Made by a program: the position numbers and the translations under genes. DNA of 64,000 nucleotides. Origin: Agapetus fuscipes. Taxonomy: Eukaryota; Arthropoda; Insecta; Trichoptera; Glossosomatidae. Of the stretch, positions 49,842 to 60,517 are shown in pieces. The DNA is taken from positions 9,719,852 through 9,783,851 of the forward strand of contig OX637350.1 of NCBI GenBank assembly GCA_951799405.1, in the 5' to 3' direction. Every line of letters begins with the position of its first letter. Position 1 is the first letter of the stretch. Under the pieces are notes generated by a model. That model searched no databases. It worked only from the letters and a program-made list of their open reading frames with translations, and was not told the origin of the DNA.

Positions 49842-50122
49842 TGTGACCGGTTTGTAGTTCAGTAGTAACACTTCGAACTCTGAATGGAAGGTTGTGGGTA
49901 CGATTCCCGGTGGAGCAAAAAAAAAAACATTTATATTTTCAAATTTTCTCGTCGCTGGGTTGAAAATTCATAAACCTTGACCAAAGACCGGTCATCAAAA
50001 GGTCTATCCAGCCTTACAGCCACTGGGTCTTGCTTGAGAATTGGCGCTTTCTAGAGCGACGACCAAGCTCGCAGAGGGCTCTTGAGGTGTGATACACACA
50101 AAAACAACGCTCACCAAATAAA
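49842..50122 (+). mobile_element. SINE-B copy
   Basis: TGACCGGTTTGTAGTTCAGT, GGTACGATTCCCGG and the full body to ACGCTCACCAAATAAATC. The composite 295-bp segment follows without a break, and a short SINE-B tail ends at about 50390. Confidence 0.8.
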
Positions 50123-50349
50123 TCATTATTTTTTTTTAATTGTCGAAATAACGAATCGTGAAAATAAATAGTTTGTTAACGAACAGGTTTTCTAAGATAT
50201 TCTGTGGAGCACATCTATATGTGACCGAAAGTCGTTTGAACGAAATTTCGTGTGAACGAAAAAACCTTTCCCAATGACCGGTCACCAAAGGTCCATCCAG
50301 CTTTACTTTATCCAGCAACTGGGTCTTGCTTGACAATTGGCGCTTTGTA
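50055..50349. repeat. Composite 295-bp segment, copy 2
   Basis: Same sequence as 48056-48350. The copies diverge at GCGCTTTGTA|ACACATAAAA versus GCGCTTTGTA|GCGACGATGA. Confidence 0.9.
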
Positions 50350-50395
50350 ACACATAAAAACAGCGCTCACCAATTAAATCAGCCTATTTTTTATT

Positions 50396-50771
50396 TTTTT
50401 AAATAACCTCGATTTGGAGATCCCTACGTTTGACAGTATGCCAATGTATTATAATGACCGGATAGCAGACAAAGTGAATAATATCAATGTATTGGTAGGG
50501 TCTGGCCGTCTTAGTGTGGAATTGTAGAAAAAAATATTATTATTTTAGCTAGCACATCTGCCGGCACACAGTCAAAGTTAAACATTATAAAAAAGTGCTA
50601 ACCTTATTTAGTTACGACATTTATCAACAGATTACGAATTTTACGATTTTTTACGAATTCCGTGTATCTATAACTCCCTCTTAAACATTTCATTGATCTT
50701 TTATTGCAAAAAAATGGCAGGATATTAAATGTGAACTAGAGTACTTTAAAGTCTATATCGATGGCTATTTC
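50396..50771. other. No feature recognised
   Basis: AT-rich, no coding or repeat signal found. Confidence 0.4.
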
Positions 50772-50838
50772 AGCGCCCTTGGAGTGAGTACATCACGAAA
50801 CGGTGCTATAAAGAAACCAACAACTCATCATCATCATC
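50772..50838 (+). mobile_element. CATC-tailed LINE, 3' end only
   Basis: AGCGCCCTTGGAGTGAGTAC, ATCACGAAACGGTGCTATAA, then (CATC/ATC)n. It abuts the (AAATCT)n tail of the next element. Confidence 0.75.
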
Positions 50839-51102
50839 ATCTAAATCTAAATCTAAATCTAAGCTGCAAAGATATGTATCATTTAAGATTTATATTAAAT
50901 GCATTCCCACAAGCAGACATGTATAATTTCGCGCTAACACATGCCGCATGTGGACCTACAATATAAAAAACCCAATCTGAAATTAACATAAGCCCTGCAA
51001 CTCTTGCCGTCCTTCCCTGAAACAGGGGTGACATTGGCAAAGTGAACCATTTTTTTACAGTATGGGTGGTCAGCCGCATACCAACCTATAAGTTAAGGAA
51101 CA
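50838..51102 (-). mobile_element. LINE 3' UTR, six-base tail type
   Basis: (AAATCT)n tail, then the reverse UTR to CCTATAAGTTAAGGAAC. Very similar to the copy at 1445. Confidence 0.85.
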
Positions 51103-51197
51103 AGGAACTGGGGTAAGAATTGACGCTTTTTTTTAAATAAATTCGCGAGGAGTAATGTAATTAACCAAATTATTTTTGTCTGGTCAGAAACAGGTAA

Positions 51198-51446
51198 TAA
51201 TCTATAATCTAAGCTGCAAGGATATGTAAGCATTTAAGGCTCATATGAAATGCATGCCTACAGACAGGCACATGTAGGTTCGCGCCTACACATTCTGCAT
51301 GTGTGCATACAAATAAAGAAAACCTCACATGGACATAAACCTTGCAACTCCTGCCGCCGTTCCCTGAACCGGGGTGGCATTGGCAAAAGTGAACCGATTT
51401 TTACAGCACGGGTGGTCAGCCTCGTACCAACCTATCAGTCAAGGAG
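51198..51446 (-). mobile_element. LINE 3' UTR, seven-base tail type
   Basis: ATAATCTATAATCTAAGCTG to CCTATCAGTCAAGGAG. Shares TATGAAATGCATGCC-type variants with the other seven-base-tail copies. Confidence 0.8.
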
Positions 51447-51499
51447 CTAACATTACCGAATTTATATTTCAATTATTTGTTCATTAATAAATAATTCCT

Positions 51500-51612
51500 C
51501 AATGAGATCTGTTGAACCAGGGTCAAATCTATCGTAAATAAGAGACGGGACTCGAACTTGCACTTATTTCAAAAACGTTTATTAGAGTTCCACCGCCTTA
51601 TCCCCTTTACCG
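51500..51612 (-). mobile_element. SINE-C fragment
   Basis: GTTGAACCAGGGTCAAATCT and GACGGGACTCGAACTTGC, the complement of the SINE-C body and box B. Confidence 0.5.
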
Positions 51613-52398
51613 TCGACCTTTACCAATCTCATCCCTGTTTCACGTAAAAAGCAAGAGCGGCTTTGATTTGAAATTTGTTTTTTTTAATGACGGGCTCCAT
51701 GAGGTTGCTTATGTAGAGCGATTTATAGGAATCTGAAGCGCTATTCTGCTTAATTCCTTATAACCTTAAGGTGACGAGATAGTGAGTCGTGTCCAAAAAT
51801 AAGGTGTAGTGGGATTTTTTTTTATCTATGGAGTTCTTTCGCAAGCGCTAGCATGCTCCGACTCTGATTGATATCCATAGTGTAGTTAATTTAGCAGAAT
51901 AGTGCTTCTGGTGTACCCATTTATTGTACGAAGCCGTATCACTCCCTCCTCCGCCGAATGCTCCATCTTACAAGGTCATCTACCTCACACATTTTTCCTG
52001 TGTTCCTCTCGCGATCTTTCAGCGACTTGCTTGGTATCATTTTTAGTTTCTTCATCTCAGGGCTGTCAGTTTTATTTTGTCTTTAACATATCTAACTTTC
52101 CTCAACGCCATATTTTATCTCCTTTATTGGGTCATAATAATGGCTAAGAATTTTACTTTAATTTGATATCAATAATTTGAAAAGATCAAACAGAAACTAA
52201 TCGTTTATCAGTACAAAAAATTCTGTTAACTACTTTTTATATTCCTTTTCCAAAACTCTTTCCCCAGTTTGAAATTGTAAAATTTTCCACCATTAAAAAG
52301 CGCTGCATCAAGCCGAGTCCGACGTGTCGTTAAGCTTGTTTTAAAATATTCTCACAGTCCGACTGTCTCCGAGGAATTACTTGGCAAAAAAGAAACCT
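51613..52398. other. No gene recognised
   Basis: GCTATTCTGCTTAATTCCTT (51742) and TTTAGCAGAATAGTGCTTCT (51890) form a loose inverted pair that also occurs near 36730. No coding exon is supported. Confidence 0.35.
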
Positions 52399-52557
52399 GT
52401 ACCTCAAGTTTAAATCTTCATGTTTAAACTCAACCACAGCGTTTTCCCGAAAATGCTTGGAAACTAAAATAACTCTTAGGATTGTTGTTTAAGATTTCGT
52501 ACGTTTTAGTAAACGATGTGTTTGAGTTACAATGTGAGGTTTTATACTTGGGGTGCT
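52399..52557. mobile_element. MITE-E copy
   Basis: GTACCTCAAGTTTAAATC at the start and TTTATACTTGGGGTGC at the end. Internal AACCACAGCGTTTTCCCG. Confidence 0.6.
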
Positions 52558-52780
52558 GGCAGAAAGAAACCTGTAAGTTGGCAGGAACAGGTAGAGAGAG
52601 GTACATGTCTTATTCTGCTGATGCATGGTTCTCAGGCAGCGGACCTGTCACGAACCGCTCCTTATGATAATGGAAAAAATAAATTATGCATTAGCGGGCC
52701 AACAATTTTCTTTGTGAAGGAGCTACCCGTCGGGTCGCGAACGGCTGGACTAACGCTCGCTACAGATGAAGATAGTGTGT
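52558..52780 (+). other. Open stretch of unknown nature
   Basis: Two overlapping forward frames are open for 60-88 codons, GC content is moderate, and one frame reads FFVKELPVGSRTAGLTL. No family is recognised and no splice or transposon context supports it. Confidence 0.2.
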
Positions 52781-52792
52781 AATTGTGAAATG

Positions 52793-53035
52793 CCAAGTGG
52801 CAAGTGGCATGTGTGAAGTGGCAAGTGGCATGTGTGAAGTGGCAAGTGGCATGTGTGAAGTGGCAAGTGGCATGTGTGAAGTGGCAAGTGGCATGTGTGA
52901 AGTGGCAAGTGGCATGTGTGAAGTGGCAAGTGGCATGTGTGAAGTGGCAAGTGGCATGTGTGAAGTGGCAAGTGGCATGTGTGAAGTGGCAAGTAGCAAG
53001 TTAGTAGCAAGTGCCAAGCGGCAAGTGGCAAGTGG
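52793..53035. repeat. 21-bp minisatellite, about ten units
   Basis: AAGTGGCAAGTGGCATGTGTG repeated nine times or more, then a degenerate end (AAGTAGCAAGTTAGTAGC). It is open in several frames because 21 is a multiple of three. Confidence 0.95.
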
Positions 53036-53421
53036 CTAGTACTAAATGACCACGCATAAATTAAAGGCTAGTTATCTACCTAAAATCAGGTTTAAATTAC
53101 ACAATAAACAATAAAACTAAACAATATCTATAACGTAAGTCAATATGAATATTTTGTATCAATAATATGTCAAGTGCCCTTGAGGTGATTTACCACAAGC
53201 CGGCGCTAAAAACTCCGACAAATAAATGTCCTAATAATAAACGGCGTATTTATCCAGTTTCTGAAGCAAGTTCTACAAGAAATGGACAAGAAAACCAATA
53301 ATTGACATCTATTTTATACGATGTTTTGTACATTTTTGAACCTAAAAAACATTTGTAATATATTAAGTTTAATACCCCTATATTTTCCATATATAGGTAC
53401 GCACCTAACCACAGTTCATAT
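53036..53421. other. No feature recognised
   Basis: AT-rich spacer between the minisatellite and a solo LTR. Confidence 0.4.
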
Positions 53422-53877
53422 TGTTACGTTTTTCCCGAGGGTCCTTTTAATTAAAACACAAGTTCAACACAAGTTAGCCATACAGTTTATTTACACAGAC
53501 TTTCTTACAATAGATTTATTTTAACAGACTTATTTTAACAGATTTATTTTAACACACTTATTTATTTCGTACAGATTACATTTATTTTACACCATATTGG
53601 TCGCCCTAGTAACTAGATATTCCTCTGTGTGAGTGCTTCGAAAGACTAACTCGCTCCAGCCGATTGTCGCCCTTCTTATAGCGGAACCTAGGGGCCATTC
53701 TAGCCGGCCCTAGAAAGTTCCACTACCACAGTTGTTTAGACGATTCTGGACATATTTATTTCTCGAAGAGTCCATTTCCTACCTACATACACACCTTACA
53801 ACTACAATCGTCTGGGCCAGAACATTCTCTCAAAACACACGTACACCAATAAGCATCTACCAGTGTATTTCGTTACA
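53422..53877 (-). mobile_element. Solo LTR (456 bp)
   Basis: TGTTACG...CGTTACA with ATAT on both sides as target duplication. On the reverse strand CTATAAGAAGGG is a TATA-like box close to that of the solo LTR at 23501, so the two may be related. No internal region. Confidence 0.8.
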
Positions 53878-53949
53878 ATATACTATACTAATAGCAACAC
53901 TTTACTAGCCTCCAAATTTGGCTGAATGCAATATCGTATTTATCAGAAG

Positions 53950-54003
53950 CAAACCAGGATAGCCAACAATAAGCCGCTGTTTATCGTTGACTATCCTGAT
54001 TTG
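53950..54003 (-). ncRNA. Candidate RNA hairpin, 23-bp stem
   Basis: Arms 53950-53972 and 53981-54003 with an 8-nt loop. Read as RNA from the reverse strand, all 23 positions pair (20 Watson-Crick, 3 G:U). From the forward strand the same three positions are mismatches. Transcription is not known, so a small-RNA precursor is only a possibility. Confidence 0.3.
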
Positions 54004-54234
54004 AACGGAAGCTCTGAGCTCCGACACATTTTTTATCTATATTGGCTTGTAAGGGGAGGCCCTACAACAAAATAAGCACTACAGGAGGGCTATAAAGTAT
54101 TCAGGACCATCATTTATTTAGCCTTTTTCTACATAATTCGATTTAACATTCCGGGCCTACTTTCACTGTGTCAGTCGAGGAAAGATTCAACAAACAAGTG
54201 AACCCTATACCTACAGGGACAGGTATATGTAACA

Positions 54235-54357
54235 GTACCTTAAGCGTTCAAACAAACCATAGGGTTTATTTGTAAACTAAAGCAGCGACTCTAGTGATCG
54301 TTATGTTTCCATGCATTTTCGGTAAAACGCTACGGTTGAGTTTACACGGAAGGTGCA
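54235..54357. mobile_element. MITE-E copy, decayed
   Basis: AGTACCTTAAGCGTTCAAAC at the start, GGTAAAACGCTACGGTTGAG inside, end AAGGTGC. Confidence 0.45.
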
Positions 54358-55633
54358 GGTATGTGTAACCTGGTTTCCAATCATGAAGTCAAAGTATACA
54401 AATATACACAATCCCTTTACAAATACCCCATACTTCCCATGTATTTATTATGACCCGCTTGGCTTTTCCTATTGATGTACAAGCACGTTTGAAATCTAGT
54501 AAGTAAAACATCCTGAAAAAATATCTTATATTTTTTTTAGCTTTTACTTTATGTAGAGAGTAATGATACAGAGAAAAACGGATTTGTGTACGTTTTTTTT
54601 AATTCATATTGGAGTTTGTACCTCTTTGCGTAAAAGAGGCACACCTTCTGATGACTTCGGATACGACTCCGACGAAACGTTGAGAATTCCGTTCTTCACT
54701 GCACGACTCTTGCTGGAGCCCTTTTTTAATTCTACATAAAAAAATCTTTGCACAAAATAATTTGTATACTTTTAACATCATACATACATATATCTTCATG
54801 ATTATGTGCACATTTTCACATTTTCAAACACAGCCAGCTACATAAATTTCCTGCAGACATGAATAATGCATTCAAGTCCATGAAGCATGCAGATTCCTTA
54901 ACACTTAAGAGCCATCTCCCAGCAGGTGACTTTGCTCAGCATTTCCAAATTCACAAACGAAACTTTACCATTGGGAATATCACGTGTCCACTTTACTTTC
55001 CACTAACCAAAACCGCTTGCAAAACAAATACTACAATTTCTGTATTTGCTTTTAAGGTATAGTCCCGTCATACATACTTTACACGAAATGGAGCCAAAAT
55101 TCAGTTTTCCTATTTTTTGTATTTTTAATATATGTTAGTAAGTTACACGACTTACAGGCGTTGTTTTATGCTTTAATTAAAGCTTATTATATTTTCATAA
55201 ACAATACTGTCATTAATTTACCGTTGTATTAATTTACCGTGTTTTGCCTGATATCGGGGTTGAAAATTGATTATATCTAAGGCGTCCATGTTTAGAGAGC
55301 TGTATCTCAGTTAATACCAAATTTACAGAGATGATTTTGTTTGTGTGTTATATAAATTATAGTCAACTTTAACATTGCATAAAAAACATTTTTTTAATTC
55401 GCATAGTGTAGAACTTACATGGAAAACCCCAAAGGACGTGCGAAAATATTGAGATATTTCAATCACCCTGTAGTTAGCAACAGATCTTTTGAAGTTACAA
55501 ACTAAGATATACACTGCTAGCAGTAGTTCTAACAACAGAACTAGCTGGTTAGCTTGCGGTTTTAATGTTTAATATGACTGGCCTAACACGAGTATTTTAG
55601 GTACTAGCTTTACAAATGTACAAAAGACACAAA
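54358..55633. other. No gene recognised
   Basis: 54645-54700 contains GACTTCGGATACGACTCCGA and CGAAACGTTGAGAATTCC, shared in part with 5582. An open frame at 54859-55062 has no recognisable motif. Confidence 0.35.
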
Positions 55634-56781
55634 TATTTTTTTCTACTCCCATTTGGTAATTTACTAATTACAAAACGGCTAGCGCAATCACAATGACATA
55701 CATTTCTACACCCGTTGCGTAATGTTACATTACGCAACTGATAACGGTGTTGAAATGAAAATGTGCGCATGCGCATTGTCAGAAATGGAACCATTTTTGA
55801 ATTTCGAGTATCAATCTTGTATGAGGCTATCCTTCTAAGCGACCGATAACAAACTATTATTGGCCGTTTCCATAGCAACCACGTTTAAACGTCAGCCATT
55901 ACATGAATATTTTCAATTTATTGATAGTTCCTCCCCACTATGTTCAATCTTTGTTCAAATGAAAATGAATATATTTTATGCGTAGAGTCAAATAAAAATT
56001 GTTAAAAGTGTAATAATTCATCAATGTTATTTATCAAAATACTCCAAATTGTAGCTTTCCTTTTTTCGAAGGAAAAACAGAAGGCTTGAAAGTAAATAAT
56101 GCAAAATATTTGCACCACAAAAAAAAAACAAACTTAAACAGTTACTTGGCTAATAGGTCGGTACGAGGTTGACCATCTATGCTGTAAAAACTTGGTTCAC
56201 TTTGCCAATGACACCCCTGCTTCAGTGGTTGCAGAGCTTATGTTTATTTGAGTTTTGGGTTTGAATATTAACCCTTATATGCGGCATGTATAAGCGCAAC
56301 CTTATATGTGTCTGTTTGTGGGCATAAATTTAAAATGAATCCCAAATGTAATATATGTTTGCAGATTAGCTTAGATAATCGAGGGGAATGATAAATTACA
56401 CGGCTTGACAAAGGTGGGGTATTCATTACTTCAAATGGACGAATACATTATAATGACTATTATTTACTATTTTGTTATTTATTTCATGGTCGTAGAAAAA
56501 GTATTGTATGCCACTGCACGTAATTAGTCTTTGTAACACTCTTGCTGTCTATTGTGCCATTCGGGACATCGAGGACCTAAAGAGGAGGATGAAGACATTT
56601 TTCTTCGCCCAGTAAATTACTAAGCGCCCTTGGAGTGACATTGAGTTACGAAACGGCGCTGAAAAGGAAATCATCATAATCATCATCATCATCATCATCA
56701 TCATCGGCTGCGCCTCATGGCACAAACTAGCACTCGTGTTACAAAGACTATCATTACTAGGCAGTGGCATAAATAACTATT
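55634..56781 (+). repeat. Long dispersed repeat J, copy 2 (with LINE insertion)
   Basis: Second copy of the repeat at 1845-2833, about 90 percent alike by eye. It contains the LINE-UTR-like segment at 56150-56382 and, in its terminal hairpin, an inserted CATC-tailed LINE end. Confidence 0.75.
56567..56707 (+). mobile_element. CATC-tailed LINE 3' end inserted in repeat J
   Basis: GACATCGAGGACCTAAAGAG, CGCCCTTGGAGTGACATTGA, ACGAAACGGCGCTGAAAAGG, then a long (CATC/ATC)n tail. Copy 1 of J has the intact site GCCATTCGGCTGCGCC. Confidence 0.8.
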
Positions 56782-57358
56782 TCTGTTCTCTACACAAAAA
56801 ATGTAACTTATTCAATTATAAGTCATACATTTTTAAGTATCACAAGTTTCACCTTTCTGTTAACACTCATCAAGATTTTTTTTTTAAACGTAAGGAAACT
56901 GAAACAGCGTCTCTAGCGAGTTAGCAGTCTTTCCACATTTTTGGAAAAACGCTTTTCACAATTCAAAATGTTTCACACTCAAGGTGCTCTCCTATATTGT
57001 AAAGGCAGCGCTGCCTACCAGGAGCGGCCGGAAGTAAGAGGAATTTTTCATCTGAGGCTGCGGCCTGTCTGCGCGCTATTGCTTTCAGGTTTTTCTTGCC
57101 ACCTTTAATTACAAAAGCACTTAGATATTTCAGAATTGATGATCATCGCTTTCAACAATACCACTTGAATACATTTGTGGTTGTACTCATGTACGTATTG
57201 GAGTAAAAAAAAAACAATGATTATTATCATTGTTATCAATTATAATTGAAACAAACAAACAAGCTCGGAATTATAATTTTACTCTATTTAGTTTTTTAAT
57301 TCAAGATTCCTGTATTCCTTCAACTTTAGAATGGTTTCAGAACAAATTTGAAAATCAA
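56782..57358. other. No gene; MITE-E-like piece
   Basis: 56882-56993 follows the MITE-E layout (AAACAGCGTCTCTAGCG, GGAAAAACGCTTTTC, CTCAAGGTGC). 57000-57110 is GC-richer (GCAGCGCTGCCTACCAGG) without identity. Confidence 0.35.
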
Positions 57359-57359
57359 T

Positions 57360-57690
57360 TGATTCTGTATCGGAACCATTTAGCTATTATCTAGCCACCG
57401 GAGGATGCAAACGGTTGGACAACAAGGGTTGTACTCTTGATAATGGTGTGATTATATAAAGCGCTCTAGGAAATAAGTCAACTCGTAAAGAAAAACTCTT
57501 ATTTATTTTTAAATTATTAATTGAAAATGAATCTTTACAATGTCAATACACAAACCCTTAAACATTTAAAGTAACTTGTTTTGATAAGTGTGAGTACCTA
57601 TATTCAGTTCTACGATCGGTTTTGCAAACAAACCGTTTGCATCCTCAGGTGGCTACATAATAGCTACTTAAATGGCCTCGATACAGAATC
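57360..57690. repeat. Fold-back pair with 60-bp arms
   Basis: Left arm GATTCTGTATCGG...GGAGGATGCAAACGGTT (57360-57417) and right arm AACCGTTTGCATCCTCAGG...CCGATACAGAATCGG-like (about 57630-57690), imperfect inverted repeats around a core of about 210 bp. Likely a non-autonomous element. Confidence 0.6.
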
Positions 57691-58017
57691 GGTATTTTAT
57701 TTTTACATTACAAATCGTTTTATTATTTTTTCTTGTAAGATAAAACGTCCCAAAGAAAATGCCTCTGCAATCAATGAAACAAAATATTTGCTTGCCTTTT
57801 CCCTTGTTACCTGGCCCTGTGACGTCTCAGTTTTTTTGTCTAAGGAATTTGTTTCAAGTCTATGTATTTGCATTGATTTATAAATACCATTAAGTTCCAT
57901 CAATAGTTTAAATTAAACAAAAATAATGAACTAAATTGTATGAAAAAAATCTTGCCCATAAAAAAGAATGGACAATACCAGATTCCCATAAATAGCCAAA
58001 CATAACCAGCTTCTAGA
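57691..58017. other. No feature recognised
   Basis: AT-rich sequence. Open frames on both strands are short and without motif. Confidence 0.4.
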
Positions 58018-58330
58018 TAGATAGATAGATTTATTTTCACACATTATAGTACATGACAGGTTAAACCTAATACATGCAATAATTAAAAACATTCATAAGT
58101 AACCAAAATCAGCTTAGTAAAAACGTAAGCCTCTGTCTAAGCTGATTTTCACTCAGGTGGAAGATATCAACCGAAGAGGAGATCTCATTGAGCATAGCCA
58201 TTACCCTCCCCACAGTCATAACCCTAGGTATGTTAGTCCTGCATCTTGGGAGTAGCAATAGTCCATGCTCACTTCAACCCTCATCGTGGAAGAACTCTTA
58301 ACGAGATAAAGACAGGTAAAAATCCACATC
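58018..58330 (-). pseudogene. LINE ORF end with (TAGA)n tail
   Basis: The reverse strand reads LLLPRCRTNIPRVMTVGR, then MAMLNEISSSVDIFHLSEN and LRQRLTFLLS before TGA at about 58139. A 3' UTR and a (TCTA/TAGA)n tail at 58014-58030 follow. The PxCRTN...LN...DIF pattern is that of the C-terminus of Jockey/CR1-type LINEs. It is 5'-truncated and differs from the other LINEs here. Confidence 0.6.
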
Positions 58331-58640
58331 GCAGGAAAAGCAACTCTGAAGAAACGCACAAATGAGGTCTATCAAAAAAAAAAGAAGAAAACATAAAAAA
58401 ATATGTATATTTTCTTTGGCCAACATAGAACAAGATTTCAATACAGTAAATAGAATGATAATTTATAAATTATTTAATAGATATTTTGTTACGTCTCCTC
58501 ATAGAAATTTCTCTTTGAAACAAGTTTTACCGTAACCTTAACGTTAATATCATCTAAAAACTTTTTTTACTTTCGGCTTGCTACGACTGAAGAGTTAATA
58601 ATACTATAATGATACGAGTCTTTTAAATACTCCGCACTAG
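58331..58640. other. No feature recognised
   Basis: AT-rich, nothing identified. Confidence 0.4.
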
Positions 58641-58794
58641 GTACCATAAACATAAACCTGCGTGTAAACTCAACCATTTTACCAGAAATTTAACAAAGCA
58701 AAAATCTACGCTAGAGGCGCTGTTAAATTTTCCATACATTTTTTGATAAAACGCTATGAGCAAGTTTAAACGTAATATTTTATACTTGGGTTAC
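58641..58794. mobile_element. MITE-E copy
   Basis: GTACCATAAACATAAACC at the start, TTTTATACTTGGGTTAC at the end. GTAAACTCAACC and AAGTTTAAACGTAAT face each other inside. Confidence 0.6.
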
Positions 58795-59139
58795 TGGGTA
58801 CAATATGCTTGGAAAAGTTTTCAATGCTCTACGAGTTTTAAAAGTTCGAGAGTTTGTTTTTTTTTACGCAGACGACCTTAATGAAAAAGATAAGACAGCG
58901 AGTGATAAGGGAGGATTCTTGCAGGGAAAGCTTGAAAGTACAATTAGCTATCAAAAACATAATGGTGATTACTTATTAAATTATTTTAAGATTCGAATCT
59001 AGGTTATCGAAAAGAAAAATCTTTTCCTCTAAGTTCATCATGTATTTATTGTATATACTTTATTCATAAATTTTTCAAGAGCAATGCAATTCACACACCT
59101 TTTTATGCTTTACTATAAAAAGGCATTGCGAAATGGTTA
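58795..59139. other. No feature recognised
   Basis: A 65-codon open frame at 58805-59002 lacks recognisable features. Confidence 0.35.
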
Positions 59140-59262
59140 TAAATTTTATAATTAATATTGGACAGAAAAAATGACGTCGTTCGTCTGACTTGATAAATAG
59201 GCAAACAAATATTGTGTTACTGGATGCTAAGGACCACAGGCCCATAAACGTTTGACGTTTAT
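59140..59262. repeat. Dispersed repeat G, copy 3
   Basis: GACAGAAAAAATGACGTCG and ATAAATAGGCAAACAAATAT, followed by GGATGCTAAGGACCACAGGC, match the copy at 39947. Confidence 0.5.
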
Positions 59263-59587
59263 CCGTCGAGAAAAAAATCAACAAACAACACCCGATTATA
59301 TCTATTCATTTAGCATTATAGCTATCATCAAGAGGTGCAGACGGGGATCGTACCGTCGCTGTTGTATTACAAACATACGCTCGGATTAGGTACCACTGCA
59401 TTGTGTATTTAGTGTGTTGACACTTTGAAAGCGCTCGAGACATTAACTCAACTCGGGAAGAAAAACTTTGTTTTTATTTATACTTAAGTGAATTTAAAAA
59501 AAAAATATCCGCCACGTTAAAACAGATTACACTTTTTATTAATATTCCGTTTAATCTCAAGCGAATTTCCTGCATTATTATTCACAA

Positions 59588-59995
59588 CAACAGGTGATCC
59601 ATAGCTAAATCGCCAGAACAACAAAGGATCCATAGCTTATGTCCATAGTTAAATCAATAGAACAACAGATGATGGATAGAAAAAAAAATGGTTCACTTTG
59701 CCAATGTCACCCCTGTTTCAGGGAAGGACGGCAAGAGTTGCAGAGCTTATGTTCATTTGAGATTGGGTTTTTATATTGTAGGTCCACATGCGGCATGTGT
59801 TAGCGCGAAATTATACATGTCTGCTTGTGGGAATGCATTTAATATAAATCTTAAATGATATATATCTTTGCAGCTTAGATTAGATTAGATTAGATTAGAT
59901 GATCCATAGCTTAATCAACAGAACAACAGATGATCCATAGCTAATCTTCATAGCACAATCAAAAGAACAACAGATGATCCATAGCTAAATCAGGA
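59588..59995. repeat. Local tandem repeat split by a LINE
   Basis: Units based on GATCCATAGCTAAATC and AGAACAACAGATGATCC occur before and after a LINE UTR copy. About five degenerate units of 35-55 bp. Confidence 0.7.
59687..59900 (+). mobile_element. TTAGA-tailed LINE 3' UTR, 5'-truncated
   Basis: AATGGTTCACTTTGCCAATG to a clean (TTAGA)n tail. Almost the same as the UTR of the 42487 copy over its length. Flanking GATGAT-ATAG sequence suggests a target duplication. Confidence 0.85.
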
Positions 59996-60517
59996 CTTTT
60001 TGTATAGGATTTTCACTTAGGCAGCGGATAAGCCATCGATTTGCTGCGTGTGACTAACACTGTGATCGATAATAATCATAATTTCGCCTTCGGTTAGTAA
60101 ACCGTCGCTAGTATCAAACATTAGACGCCAGAGAGCATTCTAGGAACATCGTTAAAACTTTAGGCCAATACACAAAGGTAGGAAGTGGCACGTGGGGGAG
60201 GGGGGAGGGTCCCCATACCAACTTGTAAAGTCAGATTGAATTTGGTTCGACATTCCCGCACCCAAATGCCGAGGAGGTACCTGAAGACGGATCTAATTAG
60301 AGAAGGACGCCGCGGCGAGGTCCCAAACTAAGCCCCGGTAAACTGAGGCCAACAGCTTTTCTAATAAACTATGTACATACATAATATTACGAGCAAATAT
60401 TCGTCCTTGCTCGGAGTGTGGAGTTTGGGCCTAATTTATATTATTCCGGTGTAAAACAACACCATGTATTAAATGAGTCGGATGGGAACAAAAGTGGCAA
60501 ACTAGGATGTTTTTTAA
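59996..60517. other. No gene; one GC-richer patch
   Basis: 60180-60345 has GTGGGGGAGGGGGGAGGGTCC and GGACGCCGCGGCGAGGTCCC. It has no open frame of note and no repeat partner in the window. Confidence 0.3.

Noticed and set aside
52793..53035. Repeat-rich proteins from the 21-bp array
   Set aside because: All frames are open only because the period is a multiple of three; no splice or start context.
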